Source: Ananas comosus
Taxonomy: Eukaryota; Streptophyta; Magnoliopsida; Poales; Bromeliaceae
Direction: 5' to 3'
DNA length: 64,000 nt
Assembly (NCBI RefSeq): GCF_001540865.1
Contig: NC_033638.1
Location: 9,205,928 to 9,269,927 of the forward strand
This document shows positions 1 to 11,119 of the stretch, one piece after another (position 1 is the first letter of the stretch; each line of letters begins with the position of its first letter). The position numbers and the translations under genes were made by a program. The notes beneath the pieces were generated by a model. It was given only the letters and a program-made list of their open reading frames with translations, searched no databases and was not told where the DNA came from.

Positions 1-41
<41 letters not shown>

Positions 42-43
<2 letters not shown>

Positions 44-56
44 AACAACAACAACG
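42..56. repeat. (AAC)n tract at LINE 3' end
   Basis: Five AAC units follow the 42-base A-run that opens the window. On the LINE sense strand they read GTT repeats running into poly(T). They lie in the LINE 3' UTR and probably mark slippage. Confidence 0.7.
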
Positions 57-91
57 ATTCCCACTCCTTCAGTAGTATCTTAAGTCTAAGT

Positions 92-3000
92 TCAAGTCGA
101 GAGCAACGATTCCCACTCCTTCAGTAATATCTTAAGCCTAAGGACAGCTATTTCAGGATTCGGTAGTCTATTCCTAAAAATCAGGTCATTCCTCACCTTC
201 CAGATAGTCCACCAGCAGCCTACGAGCTCAGTGAGTCTAGTTCTCTTCGCGATCCGATCCTTTCTATCTGACCATTTTTCCCAGACAAGTTCCACTTCGT
301 CCCCCAGATCCTGTGCCTGTATATCGCCCACCCCTGTTACAATGATAAATTTGCTGAACACGCATTGACAGAACAGATGGTCCACAGTCTCCTCTCGCGT
401 TCCACACAGGACGCAGGTAGGATCGTTGGTGATCCCTCTCTTGACTAGTGTATCACGAGTAAGAGTTCTTTTCTTGAGCACTATCCAGCAGAACACTTTA
501 ACCTTTAAAGGAATTTTCAGTTCCCAGATCTTGGAAATGCGAACGTTTCTCATCCCCCCGTCTGTCAGCGCCGAATAGGCCGATCTGACCGAGAACTGAC
601 CGTCAGTGTTCCATCGCCATTGGATCGTGTCCGGTCTCTGGTCGATGATGCAGGCTGAAACCCTTTGTACCAGCTCAGTTAGGTTGGGTACCTGCCCTTG
701 CGCTTGTCCAACATCGGTTCCTAGAATCCTAGTCCAGTTCCAAGCCCCCATCATGAAACATTCGCTAACCTTAATGTTTCTCCTCCCCGCCGCCTGAAAG
801 GCCTTCGGAAAAGAAAGGTTCAACGTGTTCTCTCCAGTCCACCTATCCGACCAAAAATCTATAGAATGTCCGTTACCCAGCTTGTATGCCATTCCCCATT
901 TGAAAATCGTATTAAGGCTTAGAACTCCCTTCCACCAGTTAGAGAAAGGTCTGAAGGAATTGCCTTCTCTCAAAGGTATTCTCCTTCGATAGTACAGCTC
1001 GCGAATTAGCTTATTCCATTGCAGATGTGGAGCCGTGTGAAATTTCCACCACCACTTCGTCAGTAACGCTAGATTCATGGATGCTACATCTAGGATGCCC
1101 AGTCCCCCTTCCTTCTTACTTCTACAAACGTTTTTCCATGCCAACAAGCAGCCCTTGCCGGGGGAGTTACGTCCGCCGTTCCAAAAAAAGTCTCTCCTAA
1201 GTGCTTCAATGCGCTTAATCACCCACCTTGGAGCTTTGAAGACCGCTAGGGAGAATAGGGGTATGTTTGTAAGAACCGCGTTGACCAAAATGAGTCTGCC
1301 CCCCCGAGAAAGAAGTTTAGCTTGCCAGCCTCCGATTTTAAGATGAAATTTTTGAATAACCCCCCTCCACGCCTCCTTAGAAGGTGGTCTGGGAGATAGG
1401 GGTAATCCCAGATATTTGGTCGGAAACACTCCCGTTCTACACTCAAGAATGTTTGCCAATCTAACTCCTTTACCAACCTCTTGGCCTAGGTAGTATAGTT
1501 CTGACTTCTCTCTGTTGATCTTCATACCTGAAGCCCATTCAAATAAATGCCATAGGAATTTAAGATTTCTCATGCACCTGCTTCTTGCCTCGCAGAAGAA
1601 GAAAGTATCGTCCGCAAATTGAATAAGGGTGACCCTGCTCGCCTCGGAAGGCCCAATGCCTATGAGGAGATTGTTGGCGATCGCCTCGTTGGTCATTCGG
1701 GTCAAGCACTCCGCCACGAGTAAGAACAAGAAGGGCGAAAGCGGATCCCCTTGCCTTACACCCCTCTTTGTTTTAATCCAATTAGTCGGTTGTCCGTTGA
1801 CCAGTATTGCTACCTTCGCATGACAAACGCACAACTCTATCCAATCGCACCACTTTGCATCAAATCCCCACCAGCGAAGAATGCGAAAAAGGAAGGGCCA
1901 ATAAATCCTGTCATAAGCTTTCTCGAAGTCGACTTTTACTCCCACCCCTTCCACTGACGTTTTGCAACCCCAACCGACAAGTTCCGACACGGTAACGAAC
2001 GCGTCAGTGATATTTCTGCCCTTCAGGAAAGCGGATTGTGTCGGGGAAATCAGTTCCTTCATGACCAACTCTAACCGATTAGCCAACACCTTGGATAAGA
2101 TTTTTTGGATCCCGTTCAGTAAACTTATGGGTCGATAGTCATTAGCACGCACCGGCCCTTCCTTCTTGGGAATAAGGCATATGAACGCATAATCGAAGGG
2201 AGCAGTGGACAACCTTCCCTCATGCATCTCTTGAAAAAGGTGAGCAATATCCTCCTTTAGGGTGTCCCAAAATGTCTGATAGAATTTTAATGGGAACCCA
2301 TCTGGGCCCGGAGCCTTATCACCCCCAAGTTGAAAAACAGCCCGCTTAATCTCGTCCAGGTTGAAAGATTCGGTTAACCTCATTAGGTCCGAACCTTCCA
2401 CGCGATTAGAGCGAAATAAACGACCCCAATCCCCGAAGGAAGCCGGGCTTGAGTCCTCGGGAGTGAAAAGAGCTTTGAAGGATCTATACAAGTATGATTT
2501 CTTCTCCTCTTCGGATTGATAATTACTATCGTTATCCGCGATCGGGCCAACCCAGTTAGCCCTCCGTCTACCGTTCGCCACTGCATGGTAGAATTTCGTG
2601 TTGGCATCCCCCTCTTTTAGCCAGTGTTGTTTGGCCCTGGTTCTCCACAACGATGTCTCGTCGTTAATGACCTCACTTAGCTTCGCCTTAAGTTGCACTC
2701 TTTCGGAAAATAAGGCCTGCGATAGGTCGCCGAGTTCTTCTACTTTGTCGATTTTCTGTATATCATCCATTAATTGTTTCTTGAGGTTTCTAATACTATG
2801 GAACTCTGTAGCGCACCATTCCTTGATCCTCTTCCGACAATGTCTCAGCTTTGCTGTGAAAGAAGCCGCAGCTGACTTAGTTTGTGTACCCTGAACACTC
2901 TCCTCCCACCACTCAGGTATTTTAGCAATGAACCCCTCATGATTAAGCCAGGCTTCCTCAAAGCGGAAAATCTTGTTCTTCTCCCTGGAGTTATTCCTAG

Positions 3001-3724
3001 CAGTAAGCAAGATAGGAAAATGATCGGAAGTAATTCTAGGTAATGCTTCGATTCTGGTTAGTGGGAAATCTTGATCCCATTCAGTGGAAATTAGAAAGCG
3101 GTCAAGCCGAGCACACGTCGGACTCGCTTGCAAGTTGGACCATGTGAACACCTGATTAGCCATGGGAGGGTCGATCAATGCGAGCTCCCTGATTAGCTCG
3201 TTGAAAAGTTTCGTGGCTCTAGTGCTCCAAATCTTACCTCTTCTCTCCTCCTGTCCCCTGGTACAGTTAAAATCCCCACAGATGATCCACTTACCCACAC
3301 AAATATCCTTAAGATGTGCCAGTTCAGAGAAAAACTCTTCCTTTCCATCCCATGATGCTGGCCCATAAACATTTGTAACATAGAAATTTATCCCGCACAT
3401 GGCGGAGGACAGTGCCGTAGTGATGGAATATTTCCTCACGAAAACATCAGTGCAAGAGAAGAAACGGGAGCTCCAACCTGTGATAATACCCCCTGAAGCA
3501 CCCTCAGCTTCCAAAAAAACGCATTTGTTAAGCAAGGACCCTCCGAAACTCCTAAGAAATGACCCAGATACATGACTGACTTTGGACTCCTGAAGACAGA
3601 CCACCGCATTGCGTAACTTCGAAACTACGGCCCTAACGGCACAACGTTTAGACGGGTCATTAAGCCCTCTAACGTTCCAGCTACATATGCTAATCATCAA
3701 ACAATAATAGACCCAAAGCACCAA
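92..3724 (-). CDS. LINE ORF2: AP endonuclease, reverse transcriptase and zf-RVT domain
   Basis: This protein nicks the target DNA and copies the element RNA by target-primed reverse transcription. The likely start is the internal Met10 (codon 3695-3697), because LINE ORF2 proteins typically begin close to the motif SICSWNVRGLND seen there. Endonuclease residues visible are Asn17, Glu46, Asp151/Asn153 in GDFN and Ser233-Asp234-His235. Reverse transcriptase blocks include APGPDGF (471-477), VDFEKAYD (598-605), GVRQGDPLSPF near 655 and the catalytic FADD at 703-706. A zinc-binding zf-RVT region with CVLC and HLFCQC motifs lies near the C-terminus. The 1210-codon frame has no stop or frameshift, so the protein could be functional. 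The stop is followed after about a dozen bases by a near-copy of the last 30 bases of the ORF. Confidence 0.93.
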   Translation of the reverse strand: MVLWVYYCLMISICSWNVRGLNDPSKRCAVRAVVSKLRNAVVCLQESKVSHVSGSFLRSFGGSLLNKCVFLEAEGASGGIITGWSSRFFSCTDVFVRKYSITTALSSAMCGINFYVTNVYGPASWDGKEEFFSELAHLKDICVGKWIICGDFNCTRGQEERRGKIWSTRATKLFNELIRELALIDPPMANQVFTWSNLQASPTCARLDRFLISTEWDQDFPLTRIEALPRITSDHFPILLTARNNSREKNKIFRFEEAWLNHEGFIAKIPEWWEESVQGTQTKSAAASFTAKLRHCRKRIKEWCATEFHSIRNLKKQLMDDIQKIDKVEELGDLSQALFSERVQLKAKLSEVINDETSLWRTRAKQHWLKEGDANTKFYHAVANGRRRANWVGPIADNDSNYQSEEEKKSYLYRSFKALFTPEDSSPASFGDWGRLFRSNRVEGSDLMRLTESFNLDEIKRAVFQLGGDKAPGPDGFPLKFYQTFWDTLKEDIAHLFQEMHEGRLSTAPFDYAFICLIPKKEGPVRANDYRPISLLNGIQKILSKVLANRLELVMKELISPTQSAFLKGRNITDAFVTVSELVGWGCKTSVEGVGVKVDFEKAYDRIYWPFLFRILRWWGFDAKWCDWIELCVCHAKVAILVNGQPTNWIKTKRGVRQGDPLSPFLFLLVAECLTRMTNEAIANNLLIGIGPSEASRVTLIQFADDTFFFCEARSRCMRNLKFLWHLFEWASGMKINREKSELYYLGQEVGKGVRLANILECRTGVFPTKYLGLPLSPRPPSKEAWRGVIQKFHLKIGGWQAKLLSRGGRLILVNAVLTNIPLFSLAVFKAPRWVIKRIEALRRDFFWNGGRNSPGKGCLLAWKNVCRSKKEGGLGILDVASMNLALLTKWWWKFHTAPHLQWNKLIRELYYRRRIPLREGNSFRPFSNWWKGVLSLNTIFKWGMAYKLGNGHSIDFWSDRWTGENTLNLSFPKAFQAAGRRNIKVSECFMMGAWNWTRILGTDVGQAQGQVPNLTELVQRVSACIIDQRPDTIQWRWNTDGQFSVRSAYSALTDGGMRNVRISKIWELKIPLKVKVFCWIVLKKRTLTRDTLVKRGITNDPTCVLCGTREETVDHLFCQCVFSKFIIVTGVGDIQAQDLGDEVELVWEKWSDRKDRIAKRTRLTELVGCWWTIWKVRNDLIFRNRLPNPEIAVLRLKILLKEWESLLST

Positions 3725-3758
3725 AAAGCAAAAACCAAAAACAGCCTCAGGCTCCCAC

Positions 3759-6533
3759 CTACATACGATCTTTCAGAAACGAGGAGAAAAGCTTCGCCTC
3801 GTTCGGTCCCAAGCTAACCCCATAGAGGCGGCTCTTGTTGATGATCGACTTAACAGCGGATCTCAGCCCAGAAGCTTCCCCACCTTCGCGCAAATAGCTC
3901 TTCCTTGCCATCGCCTTGGTCAGTATAGATGCCCTGTTGGACATGGCCAGTCGCTTACTGGTTCTAGTCGATTTCGCCGGCGGACTATCTCCACCATTAA
4001 CCAGCAAGAACGATTGTTGTGGCGACATGCCTTCCAGCTCTCCCCCCGTGTCGGGCCCGGAATGGGGAGCCGCATGAAAGCAAGGAAAGGAAGATAGTGC
4101 TTCCGAGATGTCCGCTTCGACCGTGGCGACAGTTTTCACAGGATTAGACGAGAGGGTTGAAGCGGCGCCTTGGGCGGCGATCTCCGCTCCTCCGGTCCAC
4201 GAACTCGGGTCCCTGTCACATGCCTTCCGACCGGCCATCCCTCGCACCGTCGTGAGAAAGCTTGCGTCCTTAGGTAGCCTCTTGTAGATGGACTCAATCC
4301 GCGATCCGTGGGCTTCGGGCACTGGAAATTCGCTTCGCAGAGCTCGGCAGGGACTTACAGAGCCGGTCCAGATTCGAAGGCCCCTAGGCGGCCCGTTCCT
4401 CTGCCCGACCAAAAGCGGCCCAATGCCCCCAGCCCAAATGAACACCACGCCCAACATGGGCCGAGATCCGAACCCGACTGAGTACGACCCAATGTCCCGA
4501 GCCCCAGTGTACAGGCCATTTGTTACCGGCCCAGGACCCAAAGCACCCTCCCAAGCCGGTGCCATCCAGATAGTCAGAGTAATTAGTGTTGGCCCGAAAA
4601 CCAACGAATAAATGAATCCCAAGGTTTGACTTGAGGCCTTAAAGACCTCGGGTTCCCCAATTCCCAAAGTAGGATCATCCTCCTCCCTAGGCAAGCCTTG
4701 AGGCAGAAGAGCAGGCTTAACCTGAAAAGATGAAGGAGGAGTTAAACACCTCGCTGGAGACCCCCTCTGCCTACGTTCCGAACTCACGTAAACCTCGAGA
4801 CTTCTGCCTCCCTCAGCCTTTCTCGTAACGCGCGCTATCGTAGTCTCGATCCCCGAGCCGCCGCGACTCGTTGGAACCCAGAGCCGCCTGCCGACCGCCG
4901 CTCGGGGCCTCGCCGCCGCCCCGACTTGGTGTGCCGCCGTAGGAACTAACCGAGCCATCGTACCCCCGGAAGATCTGCGGGTCGAATGGGTGGGCTCAGC
5001 TTCCTCCAACTCCCCTGGTGCGTCCTCCATATTCTCATCCTCAGGGTTTTCACCTCCTCCACCAAGATCGCCTCCGACCTGGGCCTCGGCGCCGTCATGG
5101 TCGTTACGCGGCGGCGCCGGGGGAGCTTCGACTCCGCCCTCCTCAGCTCTTTCCCACCGTTCAAGGTGGACCATCACCGGGAACAATTCCTCGCCAACGA
5201 TAACCGACAGGTTCTGGGGGATGTTGTAAATCGAGTCCAGAGCGATCTGACATCTATAAGCTCTGAGATCCGTCATCGCCTTAGTCGCTGCGTCAGCCCT
5301 GATGAACCGCCCGAAGCTGCTGATCAAAGCCGCCACTCGAGCCACCGACCAGATCTCGAACGAAAGGTTTAGGAGACGGATCCACGCTTTAAACTGGACA
5401 CGGTGTGGACGGGCATCTCGGTATTGCCCCCAGGGCCAACACCTGATCCAGAAATCATCCAGAGTAATGATCTCTCTCCTGATCAGAAGATCCGCCGGCA
5501 CCCATTCCGGTAAGAAAATCGCGAAATCCCTATCGCGATATCGCGCGACAGCGAAGTCATCGACGTACCCTCCGAAACGGCTGGCTAGTGCCGTCTTAAT
5601 GCGTGTGATTGGATCCCGGCCAAGATTAGCCGGTCGAATGACGTCCGCGAGGACGGCATTTCGGCGCATCTCGACTCTACGCAGATATTCTTCAGTATAC
5701 GGCACAAAAACCTTCGAACGCGGCGGTCGCCCCCTCAGATTGGCTGCTCTCTCCATGGCTGCTTCGGACGTGTCCAATTTTCCCCTACAAGAGTACGCCC
5801 GGTGGCCGGTTTTCCAACACTTAAAGCACCGAACAGGATCGCGACAGGCCTTGGCGAAGTGATCGCTGGCAAGACACCGAAAACACCTCTTCGCTAAGCT
5901 GTGTCGAGATATGACCCGAGGAAAGAAAGGAGTATGGGGGTTAGATTTGTGAGGATTAGGTGCTGGAGAGTGCAGTTCCATCTTGTTCATCAACACCTCC
6001 TTATAAGACCCTCTGGGGGGGGTGGTGCTGGGTGGGATGGAGCCCTTAATGACGCCATCACCCACCCTACACTGGACTACGCCCCTAGCTTCGTCAACCG
6101 GAGTTCGAAGTTTGCTCCTTTGATGTTCCGCATTGAAGCTTTCCTTTTGTATGCAGAGGACGTTCTTGCCGAATGAAGGTAACGCCACCTGTTCATCTTC
6201 AACGCTTCTGGCGACCTTCAATAAAACCCCACCTACCTCATCCGCCCAGGTAACTCGAAACCCAGATTTCTTCTTAACCCCTACTTCCTTCCTTGCATTA
6301 CCAGATACAGACCTCCTTAAAGACTCCTGCCAACCCGCTCCCTTCCCTCCTCGGCTTGACTCACCTACCTCGAAGCTCCTAGATACAGGGCTTCTTAAAG
6401 GAGCCTGACAACTCGCCCCCTTCCTATCTGAAAGTCCCTCACCTACCTCGCATCTCCTTAATGCCGAGCAAGCTAATGGCGCGAGACTTCTCACCTCCTT
6501 CCCCCCTCTGCTAGGCTCCCCTACCTCTTGCAT
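3759..6533 (-). CDS. LINE ORF1: gag-like zinc-knuckle RNA-binding protein
   Basis: A 924-residue protein just upstream of ORF2, with 34 bases between the two frames. Two CCHC zinc knuckles are visible: Cys217-Cys220-His225-Cys230 and Cys236-Cys239-His244-Cys249, both spaced CX2CX4HX4C as in nucleic-acid-binding gag proteins. Residues about 290-470 resemble the DUF4283 region common in plant LINE ORF1. The C-terminal half is low complexity and acidic around 500-540. The N-terminus carries three degenerate repeats of about 26 residues, each opening with EVGE, at about 3, 29 and 55. ORF1 is expected to coat the element RNA. The ATG lies within 10 bases of the apparent element end, so the true N-terminus may be longer in a complete element. 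Confidence 0.88.
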   Translation of the reverse strand: MQEVGEPSRGGKEVRSLAPLACSALRRCEVGEGLSDRKGASCQAPLRSPVSRSFEVGESSRGGKGAGWQESLRRSVSGNARKEVGVKKKSGFRVTWADEVGGVLLKVARSVEDEQVALPSFGKNVLCIQKESFNAEHQRSKLRTPVDEARGVVQCRVGDGVIKGSIPPSTTPPRGSYKEVLMNKMELHSPAPNPHKSNPHTPFFPRVISRHSLAKRCFRCLASDHFAKACRDPVRCFKCWKTGHRAYSCRGKLDTSEAAMERAANLRGRPPRSKVFVPYTEEYLRRVEMRRNAVLADVIRPANLGRDPITRIKTALASRFGGYVDDFAVARYRDRDFAIFLPEWVPADLLIRREIITLDDFWIRCWPWGQYRDARPHRVQFKAWIRLLNLSFEIWSVARVAALISSFGRFIRADAATKAMTDLRAYRCQIALDSIYNIPQNLSVIVGEELFPVMVHLERWERAEEGGVEAPPAPPRNDHDGAEAQVGGDLGGGGENPEDENMEDAPGELEEAEPTHSTRRSSGGTMARLVPTAAHQVGAAARPRAAVGRRLWVPTSRGGSGIETTIARVTRKAEGGRSLEVYVSSERRQRGSPARCLTPPSSFQVKPALLPQGLPREEDDPTLGIGEPEVFKASSQTLGFIYSLVFGPTLITLTIWMAPAWEGALGPGPVTNGLYTGARDIGSYSVGFGSRPMLGVVFIWAGGIGPLLVGQRNGPPRGLRIWTGSVSPCRALRSEFPVPEAHGSRIESIYKRLPKDASFLTTVRGMAGRKACDRDPSSWTGGAEIAAQGAASTLSSNPVKTVATVEADISEALSSFPCFHAAPHSGPDTGGELEGMSPQQSFLLVNGGDSPPAKSTRTSKRLAMSNRASILTKAMARKSYLREGGEASGLRSAVKSIINKSRLYGVSLGPNEAKLFSSFLKDRM

Positions 6534-6540
6534 CTCCAGG

Positions 6541-9500
6541 GATTTACGATGTAATTAATGTCTTAGTATGCATACTAGTGAGCGTATTATGTGTGGAGAT
6601 GTAGATCTTTTGATCAGCTTAACTTTGATTCTATGTTAAAACATGTGAAATGAAGAATATGACATGTGTTTAATATACGATTTGACTTTAATTTTATACA
6701 TGTGTTTAATATACGATTCTTTTGTATTTATTTAGTATCCCCTACGAATCTAATTTGTGTCTGACTAAAAATTTTTCCACAGATGGTGTTTCTATATATA
6801 TATACATAGCAGAGTTTTCAGAAGAATATGACATGTGTATACTACAAATGCATCAATTTCTACTACTTGATATATATTATTTGATCATTGTGTCTACTAC
6901 TCAGCAGTGGCATAGCATTTTGTTCTTAATTGACTTCAAGGGAGCCTGCAAAATTTTCTCACAATTTTTTTGCCTTTCACATATAACATCCATTAATATT
7001 ACTTTAATCACCTCTTTGGTATTTATAGGAATGGATGGGATTTATGGAAACAATTTACACAATTTGATGCTTCAAAAACGAATGTGTCGTATATCCAATA
7101 TTTATGAAGTTATATGATCAGAATACTGCTTTTCTCCAAAAAGCAGAAAAGAAAAAGGAACATTACTTCATTTGTTCCTTGCTTTAGTATATATTTTACT
7201 TTTCCAAATTTGAGGGCAAATTCTTCGCAATTCGGTACAAAAAATTTTTGCAATCCAAGATATGGATGGGGTCGCCCGTGAGGGCAAGCAATTCGCTCTC
7301 TCCCGACTCTTGCTTAACTAATATTACTATTACTTAGAGCAGTTATATAAAATCCTTCTCTTCGTCCAATAACTTTTACTTTATCCTGCTAAAAACAAGT
7401 GTGCGTGTGTGTGAGATCATGAGCATCTTCACCTGAAAAATAAATAAAAAAATTTGGTTAACATGTCCAAATCGATTGGTTTGGGTGATCGATGCTGTCT
7501 AGTCAGCTTATCAACTAGGATAATCAAGGGATCCATCAGGATTTTTTTTAAATTTTTTAAAAATATTCTAAATTGAGGCTATTGATTTGTGCTTCAAAAT
7601 GTTCTCAAAATCAAAATATCTATGCTTAATAGCATAAGCTCAAAAGCGTCCAATTCAACACTAATAAATGCCCAGTATCCCCTTCTCTACGTGGACGAAT
7701 CTTTTTCATCTATGTCCTAAACTTTGACGCATATCATCCGTCTGATCAGAAACCAACGAAGGATGGTCACAAAACAATTAATTTGGGCTCGTGCATGTTG
7801 ATATGCTTATGTATATACATATATATTATTTTCCGAAACAAACAATGCGCTAAATATTTGTTTGGACATGTTTTTTATTACATTGATTTGATGAATGAAT
7901 AAAATAATATTAGAGCTAATTCTATGTGCTCGCTGTTTAATCCACACAGTGTGAAACCAAGTGCTTTCACGTTGCTTTCAAGCAGGAATTCGTACTTTCC
8001 TAATTAGAATAGAAAGAGAATGCATACATGTACAAAATTTTAGTTCACAACGAGAGGTCAACGGAAAAGACATTTTCAAGAGTTTTTTTTCCTTCTTCTT
8101 CTTCTTCTTTTGTTTTTGTTTTTTTTTTTTTTTCAAATTGTTATTAGTTATTACTAATACAAATAGTATTTTTGTTTTGATGTTTCATGAGCCAGTAAAA
8201 ATGTGGTCATCCTTAAACTCGGCTCAATTTTGAATAAATCAATTTGGTGATTAACGTTATGGAGTATACTTATGTCCTGCAGTCCAATTTAGCTGACTGG
8301 ACACCGATATTTAATTTGCTGATGCGTTAATGATGCGGCATATTGATAATTATCACATTATCGATCACAATACTTTTCCCATCAGAAAAATAATATTATC
8401 TAACCAGTTAACAAGTTAAGTTGGCTCGTCAGTCTTAATTATATTACTTTAAAAAGTTTGAACCAAAAAACATATCAACTTAAAGTTTAATGACCAAAGT
8501 GTTACACGTCTCCAAGTTTCATAACAAGAGGTGCAGTATATCCATTTATTTATCATGTGTATGGAATTATTTTTTTGATTTCATAATTCCTTACAAATTT
8601 TGAAAAATATTTCTAAAAAGAAAATTTAATTTTAACTAAAAGTTATAGCAAATTCAAACCTTACCTCCTGGGCCGAATCATTCATAAGTAAAGAAGAAAC
8701 AGTTTGAACCCAAAGGCCTTAATGCTCTAGGCCTATAGCCCATAAAACTAAAATAAGATGATACAATAATACCAATAACAGTTGTTGGCCCTTTAAGTGG
8801 TGCGCCATTTACAGTTTTCATTAATTCTCCGCATTATTTCCTACCACATACTGATTTCACGTGCTTTTTAAATCCATCACGTACCGATTTCACGTGCCTT
8901 TCAAATTCCTCATATTCAATAACTAAATATGATTTACCTGTTCGATTGCAAAAGCGACTATATATTTATATACACAATTTATCTTGGCTAAAATTTACAT
9001 ATGTAAATTTATACACGATTTATTTTGACCATAAAAAATTGTCACCTCTCAATTATATGGTCACATATTTGGCGGGTCAAAATTAATCTCGACCGCATGA
9101 TTAAATTGACCAAATCAAATTATCGGATTCAAATTAAACTCGCAATAAGTGATCGTGTACTTTCCAAACAGTTTCCTACAAGTTTAGAAGTACACGGCTC
9201 CCGCGTTCCGTGATGCACACTGCGCACGTGTCCAACAAAAGTATCGGACGGCCAACATTGACTCATGTGTATTTGATGGGTTGGACCGTAGCTATGGTGG
9301 GCCCCGCCAATGATGGTTCCGTACCATCGAATAGTAGACCGACGCGTGTACTGTGTCGCTTTGCTCTTTACAGTGATTGCACGGGAGAGGGTTGGAAAAG
9401 GACAAGACATGATGTGGACCGCTGTGGACCGATTGGTGTACGGTAGACCGGAGGTTAATGAGCACGGAGACGTGCGAAGGCGTGTAGCGGGATCAGGTGG

Positions 9501-10170
9501 GGCCCACTTACATGTGCTCTTTTTTAATTTTTTCGTTTTTTTCCCCCACCAACGCGAGAGAAAAAAAAAAAAAAAAATTGTGGGTTAATTTTGTGATGTT
9601 GGATTAGCTTCTCCGTTTTCACTTCTAATTTTCTTAAAAGGAAAATCAGCTGGTTAAGTATGGCCTGAATATGTTGATAACTATAGAAACTTCATGTAAT
9701 TAAACAATTTAAGTGTTTCTAGCGTACAGCGGCAAAGCGATCCACTAAACTTTTCTCCTTTCTATTTTCAGATCGAGAGACATTAAAGGGCTCTAGTCCA
9801 ATTCAAAAGTTTAAGTTGTAGATGAAAAATAGATCGGACGAAAAGCCGAGTTGAAACATGACTGTGGCCAAGTTTTGCATTGTAGTAGTACTGTGCAGTG
9901 TACCTAGCTAAGTAAGTAGCTAAAGAGCTGGTTTATTAAAAAAGCATCATCCTAGCTATATGCTTTTGCAGTTGCGAAAAAGAATTTTGATGAATTCCCA
10001 AATAAACTTCTTAGTTGTAGACACACAATACACAACAAGCACACAATCACTGTACTTTCAGATAGAGTCTGAATTAGGAACCAAGATAAAAAAAAAGAGG
10101 AGTGAAAAATATTTTGATATTATATTAAAGAGCTCAAATCAATAATTAGTAGAAAAAAGATTTCATATTA
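6541..10170. other. AT-rich intergenic DNA, no gene recognised
   Basis: I see no coding region here. Open frames are short, AT-biased and match no family known to me. The stretch at 9180-9530 is less AT-rich and has GGGCCCAC-like words, as plant promoter-proximal DNA often does, but no gene follows it. An A-run at 9560-9577 is the only clear simple repeat in that part. Confidence 0.6.
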
Positions 10171-10176
10171 TATATG

Positions 10177-10855
10177 TGTTGGCGCCTTAAAAGTCGCGCT
10201 ATGTGGTGAATCATGATGCACTACAGGAATAGTTGTTGAAAAATGAAATAAGTAACATGTTGTGCGCTAGGAGTTGAGGAGGACGCATCTAAAACTGAGG
10301 AATGGTTAACATCGATACAATTAAGATCGGCCGGAAGTGATTCGCAGAAATAGGAACATGACTGATAAGGGAAAATAATTGAATAAACAACGGCAGAGCT
10401 ATAAATAAACGGAAGACGCCTGATGAAAGGGTATCTTTCCCCCGAGAGCAAGAATATCAATTTATTTTCTTACATCTTCTACTTATTAGGAATAGTCTAC
10501 TTATAATTTCTTTTTTTTTTCTCTACATTTCTTACTTTTCATAGAAATAGCTTTTAGAATAATTTCTCTTTAGATCGGACGCCTTATCGGCGCACTCCAT
10601 TTTGTAAATACTTTTCCTCTTTTGCTATATATATATAAATCAATATCATTCAGCTTTTTAGCCGAACAGAATTTATTGTGCAGTCTTTGAATTCGGCTGA
10701 TTTGATCCCTCATTAGTCGAATCGCTTGGTTCATCCGTGGACGTGAATTTCAAGGATTATCATCAGTAGTCGCTCTACTCCTTGCACGTTTTTGAAGAAG
10801 AATATTTAATCGAATCAACCGTCAAAAATTTGGCTCGCAACCATACAAAAACAAA
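10177..10855 (+). mobile_element. Possible LTR remnant (solo LTR or LTR edge)
   Basis: The segment begins TGTTGG and contains a TATA run at about 10627-10640. It then has a moderately GC-rich stretch and ends near TTTGGCTCGCAACC, which resembles an LTR followed by a primer-binding region. No gag or pol is present and no second LTR was found, so at best this is a remnant. The call rests on general layout only. Confidence 0.3.
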
Positions 10856-11119
10856 ATTCTAATATATTTCCTACGTTAAACTAATATTTCCAATAAAATT
10901 AATATTTGAAATATGTATTTTTAAATAGTGGAACTATTTTGTCGATTATTGCTCATCAAAAAATTGGTGCCACGCGTTCTTCAATTTGTCTGACACCTCT
11001 TACTGTGGGATCACCAGCCAGCACATGCATTGAGCGGCGGAGTTTGTTAGTTAAAAAATAAGCGGTTATAAATGAATAATTTTTTTAAAATAGAGATTAA
11101 ATTTTTTCAATTCATAATC

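Larger units (their letters stand above)
1..6540 (-). mobile_element. LINE (plant L1-type) retrotransposon, both ORFs open
   Basis: A non-LTR retrotransposon on the minus strand with a gag-like ORF1 (3759-6533) and an endonuclease/reverse-transcriptase ORF2 (92-3724), neither interrupted. GC content falls sharply beyond about 6540, so the 5' end lies there, almost at the ORF1 ATG. The 5' UTR is therefore very short or lost by truncation. On the sense strand ORF2 is followed by a GTT repeat and a T-run (plus-strand A-run, 1-42). The LINE copy at 57661 also has a T-run after its stop and before its terminal hairpin, so the window probably cuts this element inside its 3' UTR. Its target-site duplication cannot be seen. 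Confidence 0.93.

Noticed and set aside
1..42. Poly(A) at the window start as the LINE poly(A) tail
   Set aside because: The LINE is on the minus strand, so its tail would read as T on the plus strand. The A-run fits the T-run that other copies of the family have inside the 3' UTR.
4986..5862. Plus-strand frames within LINE ORF1
   Set aside because: They are shadows of the minus-strand ORF1, which has zinc knuckles and the correct position before ORF2.
9180..9590. A gene in the GC-richer patch
   Set aside because: Overlapping short frames lack domains and splice-compatible continuation; the patch looks like promoter-type or repeat DNA.
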